Shown: positions 17,580 to 25,127 of the stretch, piece after piece
Position numbering within the stretch: the first letter of the stretch is position 1
Layout of the letters: every line of letters begins with the position of its first letter
NCBI GenBank assembly: GCA_024743095.1
Contig: JANSXF010000037.1
Span: forward strand, 1-42,677
DNA: 42,677 nt
DNA from: Flavobacteriaceae bacterium
GTDB lineage: Bacteria > Bacteroidota > Bacteroidia > Flavobacteriales > Flavobacteriaceae
Direction: 5' to 3'
Translations under genes and position numbers: made by a program
The notes under the pieces: generated by a model
Databases searched by the model: none
The model's input: only the letters and a program-made list of their open reading frames with translations
What the model was told of the DNA's origin: nothing

Positions 17580-17599
17580 TATGTCATAAATTGATGGCA

Positions 17600-17641
17600 C
17601 AAGGTTATCATTCACAAAAAGAAATGGAATGATAAATATCA
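17600..17641 (-). promoter_or_regulatory. FNR/Crp-like operator plus -7 element for usp3
   Basis: The palindrome TGAT-AAAT-ATCA lies at 17630-17641. TAACCTTG (17607-17600, minus strand) is 32 bp away centre to centre, one base shorter than in the other six sites. Confidence 0.6.
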
Positions 17642-17667
17642 CTTGATCTATTTATGACCTATTTTTT

Positions 17668-18714
17668 TTAGTGTGCATGCTCCAGGCCTTCCTTGTCCAA
17701 TACCAAAATATTCCTATTTTCTATGGCTATAAGACCTTCTTGTTTAAAATCGGACAGGGTCCTTATAAGGCTTTCAGTAGCAATGCCCGCCGTACCGGCC
17801 AAGTCGCTCCGTGTTATTTTTATGGCTCCTTGTTTATCTTTATTAACAGCTTTACAAAACAATAAAAGTGTCTGTGCCGTTTTTTTTCTGACAGAACTGT
17901 AGGCCATTTGCAACAGCTGTTTTTTAATATCGTTCAAACTTCCTGCGATAACATCCATAAGCTCCAACGATACACCTTTGTTATCCTCCAAAATGGCCTT
18001 TACTTTCTCCTTGGATATGCCCGCAAGCTCTACTTCCTCCATGGCCACTGCATATTCTTGGTAAGGAAGCCGGTCCGTTAGCGAGGTAAAGCCCAAAAAA
18101 TCGTCTTCAGCGTATATCGAGGTTATCAGCTCCTTGCCCTCTTCATCCAGACCGCAACTTTTTACCACGCCTTTTAGAATAAGGTACACCATATTGGAAT
18201 GGTCCCCTTTGTTATAAATGGTTTCATCTTTTTTAAAGAAGAGCAGTTCCCCATGGTCATCAAAAAAGTTTTTCAACTCGTTCAAGGAACGGATTTCCTC
18301 TGCCTTCAATGGTTTTGGATGCACCTTAAGAACGCCCCCCATGTGCTTTGCCTTTTCCAATCGGCATTCTATGGCGGACAATAGCTCCTCTTCTTCAAAA
18401 GGTTTTGTCAGATAATCGTCTGCACCGAGGTTCATCCCCCTTCTTACATCCTGTTTCTCTGTTTTGGCAGAAACAAAAATAAAAGGGATATGTCGTGTGC
18501 TTTGATCAGAGGATAATTCTTCCAGTACACCGTAACCGTCCAACTCTGGCATCATAATATCACAAAGCACCAAATCGGGAAGTTCTTTTTTGGCCATATC
18601 CACAGCTATTTTTCCATGTGATGCCGAACACACTTTAAACCCGGATAATTCCAACAGTTCGGCTACATTTTCGCGTAGCGAGGTGTCATCCTCGACCAGT
18701 AAGATCTTTTTCAT
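17668..18714 (-). CDS. response regulator with receiver, cyclic-nucleotide-binding-like and Crp-type HTH domains
   Basis: The 348-residue regulator has three parts. The receiver domain (1-122) has acidic residues Glu8-Asp9-Asp10, phosphoacceptor Asp52 (LCDIMMP) and Lys104. A CNB/Crp effector fold follows at about 145-260. The C-terminal HTH_Crp (about 275-340) has a recognition helix around TESLIRTLSDFK, keeping the Glu and Arg positions that read the TGA core in Crp/FNR proteins. There are no N-terminal cysteines for an iron-sulfur cluster. Its start overlaps the kinase gene by 29 bp, so they form a cognate pair. In effect it is a FixJ-like receiver fused to a FixK-like output, and it is the likely reader of the TGAT-N4-ATCA sites nearby. 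Confidence 0.93.
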   Translation of the reverse strand: MKKILLVEDDTSLRENVAELLELSGFKVCSASHGKIAVDMAKKELPDLVLCDIMMPELDGYGVLEELSSDQSTRHIPFIFVSAKTEKQDVRRGMNLGADDYLTKPFEEEELLSAIECRLEKAKHMGGVLKVHPKPLKAEEIRSLNELKNFFDDHGELLFFKKDETIYNKGDHSNMVYLILKGVVKSCGLDEEGKELITSIYAEDDFLGFTSLTDRLPYQEYAVAMEEVELAGISKEKVKAILEDNKGVSLELMDVIAGSLNDIKKQLLQMAYSSVRKKTAQTLLLFCKAVNKDKQGAIKITRSDLAGTAGIATESLIRTLSDFKQEGLIAIENRNILVLDKEGLEHAH

Positions 18715-20224
18715 TTTCCTTGTTGTTATTCATTGGTATATACACAGTGAAGGTCGAACCTAAGCCCATTTCACTTTTAAAGGTTACATTGGCATTAAGG
18801 TTGTGCATGTGCTGTCGCACTATATTGAGCCCTATTCCCGTTCCCTGTATGGTAAGAACGTTGGTGGCCCTAAAATATCTATCAAATATAAATGGCTGGT
18901 CTTCAGAAGGAATACCAAAACCTTTGTCCACGACATTAATTTTAAGGTGGTCGTTATCCGGTTCTACGTACAACTCTATGCCACTGTTTTCCGGTGAATA
19001 CTTTATGGCATTGTGTACAAGGTTGGACAGTGCCAATCCCAATATTTTTTCATCAAATTCTACCGTAATACCGTCTATATTCTCCGGGTATTGGATTCGT
19101 TGACCTTCTTTTAGCAAAGTATTGGCATCATAGACAACCTCATTGATCAGCTTGCTCAATGGAAAAGAACTGATTTTATAATTTACCTTTCCCAGATCTA
19201 GACGTTCAATGGACAAAAAGTCGGTCAAAATATTGTCCAAATACCTCACTTTGGATTTTATAGTGCCTATATGCTTGTCCCTTTTACCCTGTTGCCCTGT
19301 CTCGGTATACTTAGCCAGAAGGGATGTAGAAGTAAGAATACTGGTAAGGGGCGTTTTGAATTCGTGCGACACCAATGAGAGGAACTTGGTCTTTAACTGG
19401 TTGAGTTTTTTTTCTGCTTGAAGGGCTTCCCGTAACTGTTGGGTCCGTTCCTCAACGGTGTTTTCCAATTGTCTGGTATAATTCTTTCGCTCGGTGATAT
19501 CCAGGACTATGGCAACAAATACCTTTTGTTTACCGATAAAGGACAATTGTAAGTGCACTTCGACAGGATAGACACTGCCATCCTTTCGTTTGTGTATGGT
19601 TTCAAAAATCACCTTCTCTTTCCGTTTGGATATCAAGGGCGACACCAAACGTTCCAAAACGTCCTTGGTTACCTCGGGTTTGATATCCGTCACGGACATA
19701 TTCACCAACTCTTGCATATGGTAACCCAAGTTCATTTGGGCACCACGGTTCACATTGATAAATATGAAGGATTCCGCATCGAACACATAAATTTCGTTCA
19801 GGGACTCGTCAAAAATCTGGAACCAATAATCGATGGTCTGCTCGGCCTTCTTTTTTTCTGTAATATCCATAACCAAGGCCAAAACATAGTTTTCATCCTT
19901 GATTTTAAAAGGGTTAAGGCTTATTTCCAAGGGAAACTCTTCCCCACCTTTGCGGATTCCAACCAGGTCCAACCCTTTTCCCATTTGCCTGGCCTTGCCC
20001 TCGCCCATAAATTTATCGGCCAGTTTGCCATGATTGTGTTTTGCACGTTGTGGAATTAAAATGTTCAAAGGTTTGCCCATAAGCTCTCCCTCCTTATAAT
20101 CGAACATTTTATTGGCCGCCTTATTGCTCGCAGTGATTTGCTGTTGGGCATTGACAATGACTATGCCCTCGGAGATAACCTCCGAAAACATACCCAAGAC
20201 GTTACTTTCTTTGAATTTTTTCAA
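18686..20224 (-). CDS. cytosolic PAS-PAS sensor histidine kinase
   Basis: The 512-residue kinase has no membrane segment. It holds PAS1 (about 8-125), PAS2 (about 130-248), a coiled coil (250-280), HisKA with His287 in SLVSHEFKTPL, and HATPase with N-box NLVHNAIKYS (401-410), G1 DKGFGIP and G2 GTGIGLNI. PAS1 resembles the FixL type: Arg60-x-x-His63 aligns with the haem-histidine motif, but the FixL Arg that contacts the ligand is a Leu here, so haem binding is uncertain. Initiation is probably TTG at 20224, because the KKFKESN start seems conserved in relatives; the next ATG is 20191, at the edge of PAS1. It is coupled to the REC-Crp regulator. Confidence 0.92.
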   Translation of the reverse strand: MKKFKESNVLGMFSEVISEGIVIVNAQQQITASNKAANKMFDYKEGELMGKPLNILIPQRAKHNHGKLADKFMGEGKARQMGKGLDLVGIRKGGEEFPLEISLNPFKIKDENYVLALVMDITEKKKAEQTIDYWFQIFDESLNEIYVFDAESFIFINVNRGAQMNLGYHMQELVNMSVTDIKPEVTKDVLERLVSPLISKRKEKVIFETIHKRKDGSVYPVEVHLQLSFIGKQKVFVAIVLDITERKNYTRQLENTVEERTQQLREALQAEKKLNQLKTKFLSLVSHEFKTPLTSILTSTSLLAKYTETGQQGKRDKHIGTIKSKVRYLDNILTDFLSIERLDLGKVNYKISSFPLSKLINEVVYDANTLLKEGQRIQYPENIDGITVEFDEKILGLALSNLVHNAIKYSPENSGIELYVEPDNDHLKINVVDKGFGIPSEDQPFIFDRYFRATNVLTIQGTGIGLNIVRQHMHNLNANVTFKSEMGLGSTFTVYIPMNNNKENEKDLTGRG

Positions 20225-20242
20225 AACAATTACTAAAATTAC

Positions 20243-20285
20243 TGATTTTGATCATGGCCAAATATATTTTTGATCGGTATCTTTA
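20243..20285 (+). promoter_or_regulatory. FNR/Crp-like operator plus -7 element for terB-like gene
   Basis: The palindrome TGAT-TTTG-ATCA lies at 20243-20254 and TATCTTTA at 20278-20285, 33 bp apart centre to centre on the plus strand. The same palindrome covers the predicted transcription start of the divergent kinase operon. Confidence 0.65.
20259..20266 (-). promoter_or_regulatory. candidate -7 element of the kinase-regulator operon
   Basis: On the minus strand TATATTTG matches TAnnTTTG exactly and predicts a start near 20252, 28 bases before the TTG initiator. No good -33 element is visible. The start falls inside the FNR/Crp-like palindrome at 20243-20254. Confidence 0.45.
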
Positions 20286-20311
20286 GAGCATTGGCGTTAA
20301 AATTTATTAAA

Positions 20312-20719
20312 ATGATCGAATCCAAGAAAAAGCTGGGAAACGAATTGTACCAAAGTTTAGGAAAGTTGTTTTATGCCGTGGCCATGGCAGACCATAGCAT
20401 ACATATGAAAGAAATGGAAAAACTCAACGAAGCGGTCAAGGACCATTGGTTGGAGGTGGACACCATTGAAGATGAATACGGAACGGATGCCGCCTTTCAA
20501 ATCGTATCTGTTTTTGATTGGCTCCTGGAATACAGCAAGGAAAGTGAAGAAACCTATGAAGAATTTGAAGCTTTTTATATAGAACACAAAATCTTGTTCA
20601 CCCCAGAAATCAAAAATCTGGCAATGGCCACCTCGCGGGCCATCGCCGCATCGTTCCATGGAAGCAACAAATCGGAATTGGTATTATTGGGAAGGCTTCA
20701 ATTGTTGTTTGAAAATTGA
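20312..20719 (+). CDS. TerB-like small acidic protein
   Basis: The 135-residue helical protein starts MIESKKKLGNELYQSLGKLFYAVAMADHSIHMKEM. This segment resembles the TerB/DjlA-N fold, in which an A-x-A-D motif on a helix precedes acidic residues. It is the only plus-strand gene between the minus-strand kinase and usp4. I chose ATG 20312 because the predicted transcript begins about 15-20 bases before it; the frame stays open upstream to 20270. The stop directly abuts the converging usp4 stop. TerB-type proteins are linked to membrane stress and metal resistance, but the function here is unknown. Confidence 0.8.
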   Translation: MIESKKKLGNELYQSLGKLFYAVAMADHSIHMKEMEKLNEAVKDHWLEVDTIEDEYGTDAAFQIVSVFDWLLEYSKESEETYEEFEAFYIEHKILFTPEIKNLAMATSRAIAASFHGSNKSELVLLGRLQLLFEN

Positions 20720-21541
20720 TTAGATTTTAATCGTCATCACCGGTATTTTGGCGTGATTGGATACATTCTCGGCCAAGCTTCCAACAACAAAGTGGTCCAA
20801 TCCTTTGCGGCCATGGGTTGGAATTACCAATAGATCAGCGTTTCTTTCAAAACAATAACGCAGTATGCCCCGCTCCACGGAGTTGTCGTCATAAAAATGG
20901 ATGTCGACTTCCTTGCCCAAAGTTTTTTTGAAGGATTCCATCCGCCCGACCATATCGTCCCTGCCCATGAAATTGGCACCGGCACTATGCACATACACCA
21001 TTTCCAACGAAGCATTGTTCAATTCTGCAAATAACAGGGCCTTCCGGTACACGGGAACATTCTCCATTTCCAGGTCACATGCCATCACCATTCTTGTTAT
21101 ATCAAAAGTAATTTGTCGTTCTTTGATAACGATAACGGGCACAGTTGAGGAACGCACCACTTTTTCGGTATTGGAGCCAACAAAAAGTTCGCTCAACCCA
21201 CCGGAACCATGGGATCCCATCACCACCAAATCACAGTTTTGTTCAAGGGCCACTTGGTTCACCTCATCAAAATCCTTATAATTTTGGATGATCGTCTCCA
21301 CGGGAATACCCTTGAGGTATTCCTTCTCGGTAAATTCCTTTATTTTTTCCTTGGCCAGTTTTAAAAAGTATTTCGCCTCGGCCTCTTCCGCAATTTCAGA
21401 ATTGGCCAGAACGGAATCCGACATTCCCATCATATGGAACAGAATAACCCCTACACCGTGTTGCTTGCCTATTTTTGAAGCCACTTCAAGGGCATATTCC
21501 GAATATTTTGAGAAATCGACGGGAACCAATATTTTTTTCAT
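20720..21541 (-). CDS. universal stress protein, two UspA domains (usp4)
   Basis: The 273-residue protein starts MKKILVPVDFSKYSEYALEVA. The first domain has the intact ATP-type loop VMGSHGSGGLSELFVGSNTEKV. The second domain ends with IPTHGRKGLDHFVVGSLAENV, which is also a complete G-x2-G-x9-G loop, unlike usp1-3. Two nucleotide sites are therefore possible. I use ATG 21541 because the Usp fold starts there; upstream in-frame ATG 21619 would add 26 residues. An FNR/Crp-like site lies further upstream with a predicted leader of about 85-90 bases. Confidence 0.92.
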   Translation of the reverse strand: MKKILVPVDFSKYSEYALEVASKIGKQHGVGVILFHMMGMSDSVLANSEIAEEAEAKYFLKLAKEKIKEFTEKEYLKGIPVETIIQNYKDFDEVNQVALEQNCDLVVMGSHGSGGLSELFVGSNTEKVVRSSTVPVIVIKERQITFDITRMVMACDLEMENVPVYRKALLFAELNNASLEMVYVHSAGANFMGRDDMVGRMESFKKTLGKEVDIHFYDDNSVERGILRYCFERNADLLVIPTHGRKGLDHFVVGSLAENVSNHAKIPVMTIKI

Positions 21542-21635
21542 GATATCTAATTTTAAACTGAATAGTCCTCTTTTTTTTAGAAGGAATGTTTCCGAACCAA
21601 CGTTCCGCTCTTGAACCATTTTTGCCAATCACCGT

Positions 21636-21678
21636 TCAAGTTAACCTATCTATACCATGAATCCTATGACCAAGGTCA
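21636..21678 (-). promoter_or_regulatory. variant FNR/Crp-like operator plus -7 element for usp4
   Basis: TGAC-CAAG-GTCA (21667-21678) is a longer perfect dyad: TATGACC and GGTCATA around two bases. TAACTTGA (21643-21636, minus strand) is 33 bp from it centre to centre. The half-site TGAC differs from the TGAT of the other sites. Confidence 0.55.
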
Positions 21679-21699
21679 TATCCAAAATTGATGGGCCGC

Positions 21700-21990
21700 C
21701 TACTGCAAAGTGTCCAGCTTCTTCTTAAGTGAGGCCACCTCTTGCTGTAAGCTTTTCACTTGGTCCAACAGATGGTAAATGGCCTGGATTCCTTCGGGGT
21801 TTATGTCCAGCTCGTTGTGCAGGCGCACCATTTTTTCCAAAAGTGGCAGGTCTTCAACAAGCAGCTTTCCCTGATCCTTGTCATATTCGAGTTGTAAAAT
21901 TTCGTACTCGTACATGGAGTAAACAAAAGATTCCACAACCCCATGGCGCTCACAAAATGTTTTTACCGATATGTATTGTTCTTCTTTCAT
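21700..21990 (-). CDS. cbpM: chaperone modulator CbpM
   Basis: The 96-residue protein has a MerR_2-type N-terminal helix-turn-helix (ISVKTFCERHGVVESFVYSMYEYEI). A C-terminal helical coiled region (DQVKSLQQEVASLKKKLDTL) follows. This is the layout of CbpM, which binds the J-domain of CbpA and inhibits its co-chaperone and DNA-binding activity. It starts 5 bp after the cbpA stop, the usual cbpA-cbpM arrangement. Confidence 0.88.
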   Translation of the reverse strand: MKEEQYISVKTFCERHGVVESFVYSMYEYEILQLEYDKDQGKLLVEDLPLLEKMVRLHNELDINPEGIQAIYHLLDQVKSLQQEVASLKKKLDTLQ

Positions 21991-21995
21991 CTGTA

Positions 21996-22910
21996 CTATG
22001 TTAAGTTGGTTTTCTCCAAGGATTCGAACAACGATTTTTGTTCCTGGGTCAGGTTCTTGGGTATTTTAACGGTATAGGTAAGGTATAGGTCACCGAACTG
22101 GCCTTCCTTTTTGTATTGGGGAAATCCTTTTCCCTTGAGTTTCACCTTGGTCCCATTATCGGTGCCAGCAGCAATTTTCAATTTCACCTTTCCCGTTAGG
22201 GTTTCCACTTGGGTCTCCCCACCCAATACGGCCTTGACCAAGGGAATTTCGACAGTTTTGTACAAATTGGCCCCATCCCGTTTAAATGAGGTATTGTTGG
22301 TAATGGAAAAAGTGATATAGAGATCTCCATCGGGACCACCTTCGATACCCGATCCACCGTATCCCTTGATTTTAATGGTCTGCCCATCTTCAATACCAGC
22401 AGGTATGGTCAAGCGAATATTTTTGCCGTTTACTGTGAGCGTCTGTTTTTGGGTAGTATACACATCCATTAAGGATAATTGTAGTTCAGCATTATAGTCT
22501 TGTCCCCTAAATCGTACCCGTTGCCCAGCAGAGCCAAATCCAGGGCTTCCCCCACCGAACATGGATTCAAAAAAGTCTGAAAAGTCTTGGGCAGAACCTC
22601 CCGACCGACTGTAGGTATAACCCGAAGTATTTTGTTGTTGCCCTTTTTGAGAACGGGAACGTTTTGCCTTCTCAAATTCTTCCGCGTGCTGCCAATCCTT
22701 ACCGTACTCGTCATATTTTCTTCTTTTGGATGGATCGGACAATACTTCGTTCGCTTCATTGACGTGTTTAAAATTCTTCTCCGCCTCCGGATCGTTCGGG
22801 TTAAGGTCAGGATGGTATTTCCTTGCCAACTTCCGGTAGGCCTTTTTAATCTCTTCGGTGGACGCCTTTTTGTCGACACCCAAAACTTTGTAATAATCAA
22901 TAAAATCCAT
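21996..22910 (-). CDS. cbpA: DnaJ-type co-chaperone CbpA
   Basis: The 304-residue Hsp40 has an N-terminal J-domain with HPD at 33-35, a G/F/S-rich linker (about 75-130) and two C-terminal substrate-binding beta domains (about 133-300). There is no CxxCxGxG zinc finger, which separates CbpA from DnaJ. It stimulates DnaK and helps protein folding under stress. It is first in a two-gene operon with its modulator cbpM. A degenerate FNR/Crp-like site with a -7 element is seen upstream. Confidence 0.94.
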   Translation of the reverse strand: MDFIDYYKVLGVDKKASTEEIKKAYRKLARKYHPDLNPNDPEAEKNFKHVNEANEVLSDPSKRRKYDEYGKDWQHAEEFEKAKRSRSQKGQQQNTSGYTYSRSGGSAQDFSDFFESMFGGGSPGFGSAGQRVRFRGQDYNAELQLSLMDVYTTQKQTLTVNGKNIRLTIPAGIEDGQTIKIKGYGGSGIEGGPDGDLYITFSITNNTSFKRDGANLYKTVEIPLVKAVLGGETQVETLTGKVKLKIAAGTDNGTKVKLKGKGFPQYKKEGQFGDLYLTYTVKIPKNLTQEQKSLFESLEKTNLT

Positions 22911-22956
22911 AGATCAAAACAGATTTTAGAATAGTTGAAAAACATATACTGCTCTT

Positions 22957-22999
22957 CAAATTTCGCTAAAATTCTTTTTCTTTTAAATGAGCCTTATCA
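22957..22999 (-). promoter_or_regulatory. degenerate FNR/Crp-like operator plus -7 element for cbpA-cbpM
   Basis: TGAG-CCTT-ATCA (22988-22999) matches the site with one changed base in one half. GAAATTTG (22964-22957, minus strand) is 33 bp from it centre to centre and misses only the first T of TAnnTTTG. I found it by looking for the spacing seen at the other six sites, so it is weaker evidence. Confidence 0.4.
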
Positions 23000-23011
23000 G
23001 TATTTACAGTA

Positions 23012-23019
23012 TACTTTTG
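23012..23019 (+). promoter_or_regulatory. candidate -7 element of upp
   Basis: TACTTTTG matches TAnnTTTG and predicts a leader of about 60 bases before the upp ATG. A second candidate, TACCTTTA, lies at 23062-23069. No clear -33 element accompanies either. Confidence 0.35.
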
Positions 23020-23088
23020 ATTCCATCATTGATTTGATTTTCATATCTATACAACAACAAGTACCTTTAAGTTGATAAATCCCAGACC

Positions 23089-23742
23089 ATGATCGTCCAC
23101 CAATTTGACCAGAACAATTCCTTGTTGAACACATTCGTTTCTGAAATCAGGGACATTGAGATCCAAAAAGATCCGATGCGCTTTCGAAGAAATATTGAAA
23201 GAATCGGTGAAGTGCTTGCCTATGAACTGAGCAAGTCCTTGGATTATGGAAAAAAAACCGTACGAACACCTTTAGGTAACAAAAAAACCTATTTAAGTTC
23301 GGATAAATTGGTACTCTGTTCCGTTCTGCGGGCAGGACTTCCGCTTCACCACGGGATTTTGAATTATTTTGATGGTGCCGAAAACGCCTTTATTTCAGCA
23401 TACCGTAACCATCCCTATAATGATGATGATTTTGAAGTTATTGTAAACTATTTTGCAGCGCCTTCGCTTGATAATAAAATCTTGGTGCTAACGGACCCCA
23501 TGCTGGCCACGGGAAAAACTTTGGAAAATGTTCTCAATGCCCTAAAAGGTCATGGTTCGCCAAAACAGATTCACATTATTTCCGTCATTGGTTCCAAAAC
23601 CGGTGTAGCAAAAGTAGCTGAAACATTTCCCGATAATACCCAGTTGTGGATTGCAGCTGTTGACGAAGGGCTTACCAGTAAAGGTTATATTGTTCCAGGT
23701 TTGGGTGATGCCGGTGATTTGAGTTACGGAGCCAAACTGTGA
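23089..23742 (+). CDS. upp: uracil phosphoribosyltransferase
   Basis: The 217-residue pyrimidine-salvage enzyme converts uracil and PRPP to UMP. It has the PRPP-binding segment DPMLATGKT (136-144) and the uracil-side C-terminal segment GLTSKGYIVPGLGDAGD. The start MIVHQFDQNNSLLNTFVSEIRD matches the Bacteroidetes Upp type. It is the only salvage gene in this stretch and converges on the metallo-beta-lactamase gene, with 7 bp between their stops. Confidence 0.94.
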   Translation: MIVHQFDQNNSLLNTFVSEIRDIEIQKDPMRFRRNIERIGEVLAYELSKSLDYGKKTVRTPLGNKKTYLSSDKLVLCSVLRAGLPLHHGILNYFDGAENAFISAYRNHPYNDDDFEVIVNYFAAPSLDNKILVLTDPMLATGKTLENVLNALKGHGSPKQIHIISVIGSKTGVAKVAETFPDNTQLWIAAVDEGLTSKGYIVPGLGDAGDLSYGAKL

Positions 23743-23749
23743 TTTTACC

Positions 23750-25120
23750 TCAAAGAATCACCTCGAGTACCTCGTGCATTTTTGGAATATGGCAATACCA
23801 CCCGTATTTTTCCTGAATCTTGTTCCTATAAACTTCCATTGAAGAAAGTTCTCCGTGTACCAAAAATACCTTTTCCGGAATATTTTTAATGGAACCCATC
23901 CAAGTCAATAGTTCTGATTGGTCCGCATGTGCAGAAAGACTCTCCAAATGATGGACCTTGGCCTTGATAGGAACATGTTTGCCGTAAATCTTTAGTTCTG
24001 TGGCTCCCTCCAACAATTTTCTTCCGCGGGTCTCCTCCGCTTGGAAACCTACCAATAAAATGGTGGTAGATTCCTTATCCGCCAATTGCTTTATGTAGGT
24101 CAGTACACGCCCCCCTGTTACCATGCCACTACCAGCAATCACAATTTTGGCCCTTGGGTCGTCAATCGTTTCCCATGTCTCTGCATAGGAGCTCACGAGA
24201 TTGATGTGACCGTTCATATTTGCATATTCCGTTGGGGTCAATTTATGCCAATTCGGAAAATTCTGGAATACTTCTAGCACATTGTTTCCCATAGGGCTGT
24301 CCACGAAGATGGGAATATTGGGAATCTTGTTCTTCCGGTAAAGTTCCCATAATTGATACATAAGGGATTGAAGGCGTTCCACGGCAAACGAAGGAATGAT
24401 AAGCGTACCCTTTTTAAGTAGGGTCTCTTTAATCAAACCGATTAAAATATCCTCTACATCCTCTTTGGGGTGCAAGCGGTCGCCATATGTGCTTTCCACA
24501 AAAAGATAATCGGCCCATTCGGGTCGCTTCGGCGAGTCGAGAAGTTTATCATGCTGCCTACCTACATCCCCGGAGAACACCAACCGTTTTCCATACAGAT
24601 TGATTTCAATATAAGTGGAGCCCAATATATGACCGTTATATAAAAAAGTTGCAGAACAATGGTCATAAAGGATAATTTCTTCTGCTTCTTGCACCTGCTC
24701 AAAGAACTTTAGGGCAAAGGCAGCATCCTCTTTGGTGTACAAGGGCAGTGCGGGATTGTGTTTACTGTAATCCTCTTTATTGGCCTTGGCGGCCTCTTCT
24801 TCCTGGATTTTGGCACTGTCCTCTAAAATAATACGAGCAATTTCCAATGTAGGGCCGGTACCCAGTATCTTTCCCCTAAACCCTTGGCGGACCAAAAGCG
24901 GTAGATATCCGCAATGGTCCAAATGCCCATGGGTAAGCAGTACATAATCAATTTTAGAAGCATCAACTGGCAATTTCTCCCAATTCAAGGCACGTAAGGC
25001 CTTTACCCCTTGGAACAGGCCACAATCCACCAAGATTTTGACCTCATCCGAATATAGATAGAATTTTGAACCAGTTACGGTTTCAGAGGCGCCTAAAAAA
25101 TGGATTTGAAGCTTTTTCAT
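23750..25120 (-). CDS. metallo-beta-lactamase fold beta-CASP nuclease
   Basis: The 456-residue protein has the zinc motif THGHLDHCG (63-71), the later FSGDVGRQ aspartate, and C-terminal beta-CASP histidines in LESLSAHADQSEL and VFLVHGELSS. This set is typical of the CPSF73/Ysh1-like RNA-processing branch. A role as an RNA endo- or exonuclease in the cytoplasm is likely. It lies 7 bp downstream of the ATP-cone nuclease gene on the same strand, so the two nucleases should be co-expressed. Confidence 0.9.
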   Translation of the reverse strand: MKKLQIHFLGASETVTGSKFYLYSDEVKILVDCGLFQGVKALRALNWEKLPVDASKIDYVLLTHGHLDHCGYLPLLVRQGFRGKILGTGPTLEIARIILEDSAKIQEEEAAKANKEDYSKHNPALPLYTKEDAAFALKFFEQVQEAEEIILYDHCSATFLYNGHILGSTYIEINLYGKRLVFSGDVGRQHDKLLDSPKRPEWADYLFVESTYGDRLHPKEDVEDILIGLIKETLLKKGTLIIPSFAVERLQSLMYQLWELYRKNKIPNIPIFVDSPMGNNVLEVFQNFPNWHKLTPTEYANMNGHINLVSSYAETWETIDDPRAKIVIAGSGMVTGGRVLTYIKQLADKESTTILLVGFQAEETRGRKLLEGATELKIYGKHVPIKAKVHHLESLSAHADQSELLTWMGSIKNIPEKVFLVHGELSSMEVYRNKIQEKYGWYCHIPKMHEVLEVIL

Positions 25121-25127
25121 GGTACAG

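Noticed and set aside
17580..17642. N-terminal extension of usp3
   Set aside because: The extension would contain the promoter and operator and is not Usp-like; the ATG at 17579 starts at the family N terminus.
23017..23029. TGAT-TCC-ATCA sequence upstream of upp
   Set aside because: The spacer is 3 bases rather than 4, and no -7 element lies at the expected distance, so it was not counted in the regulon.
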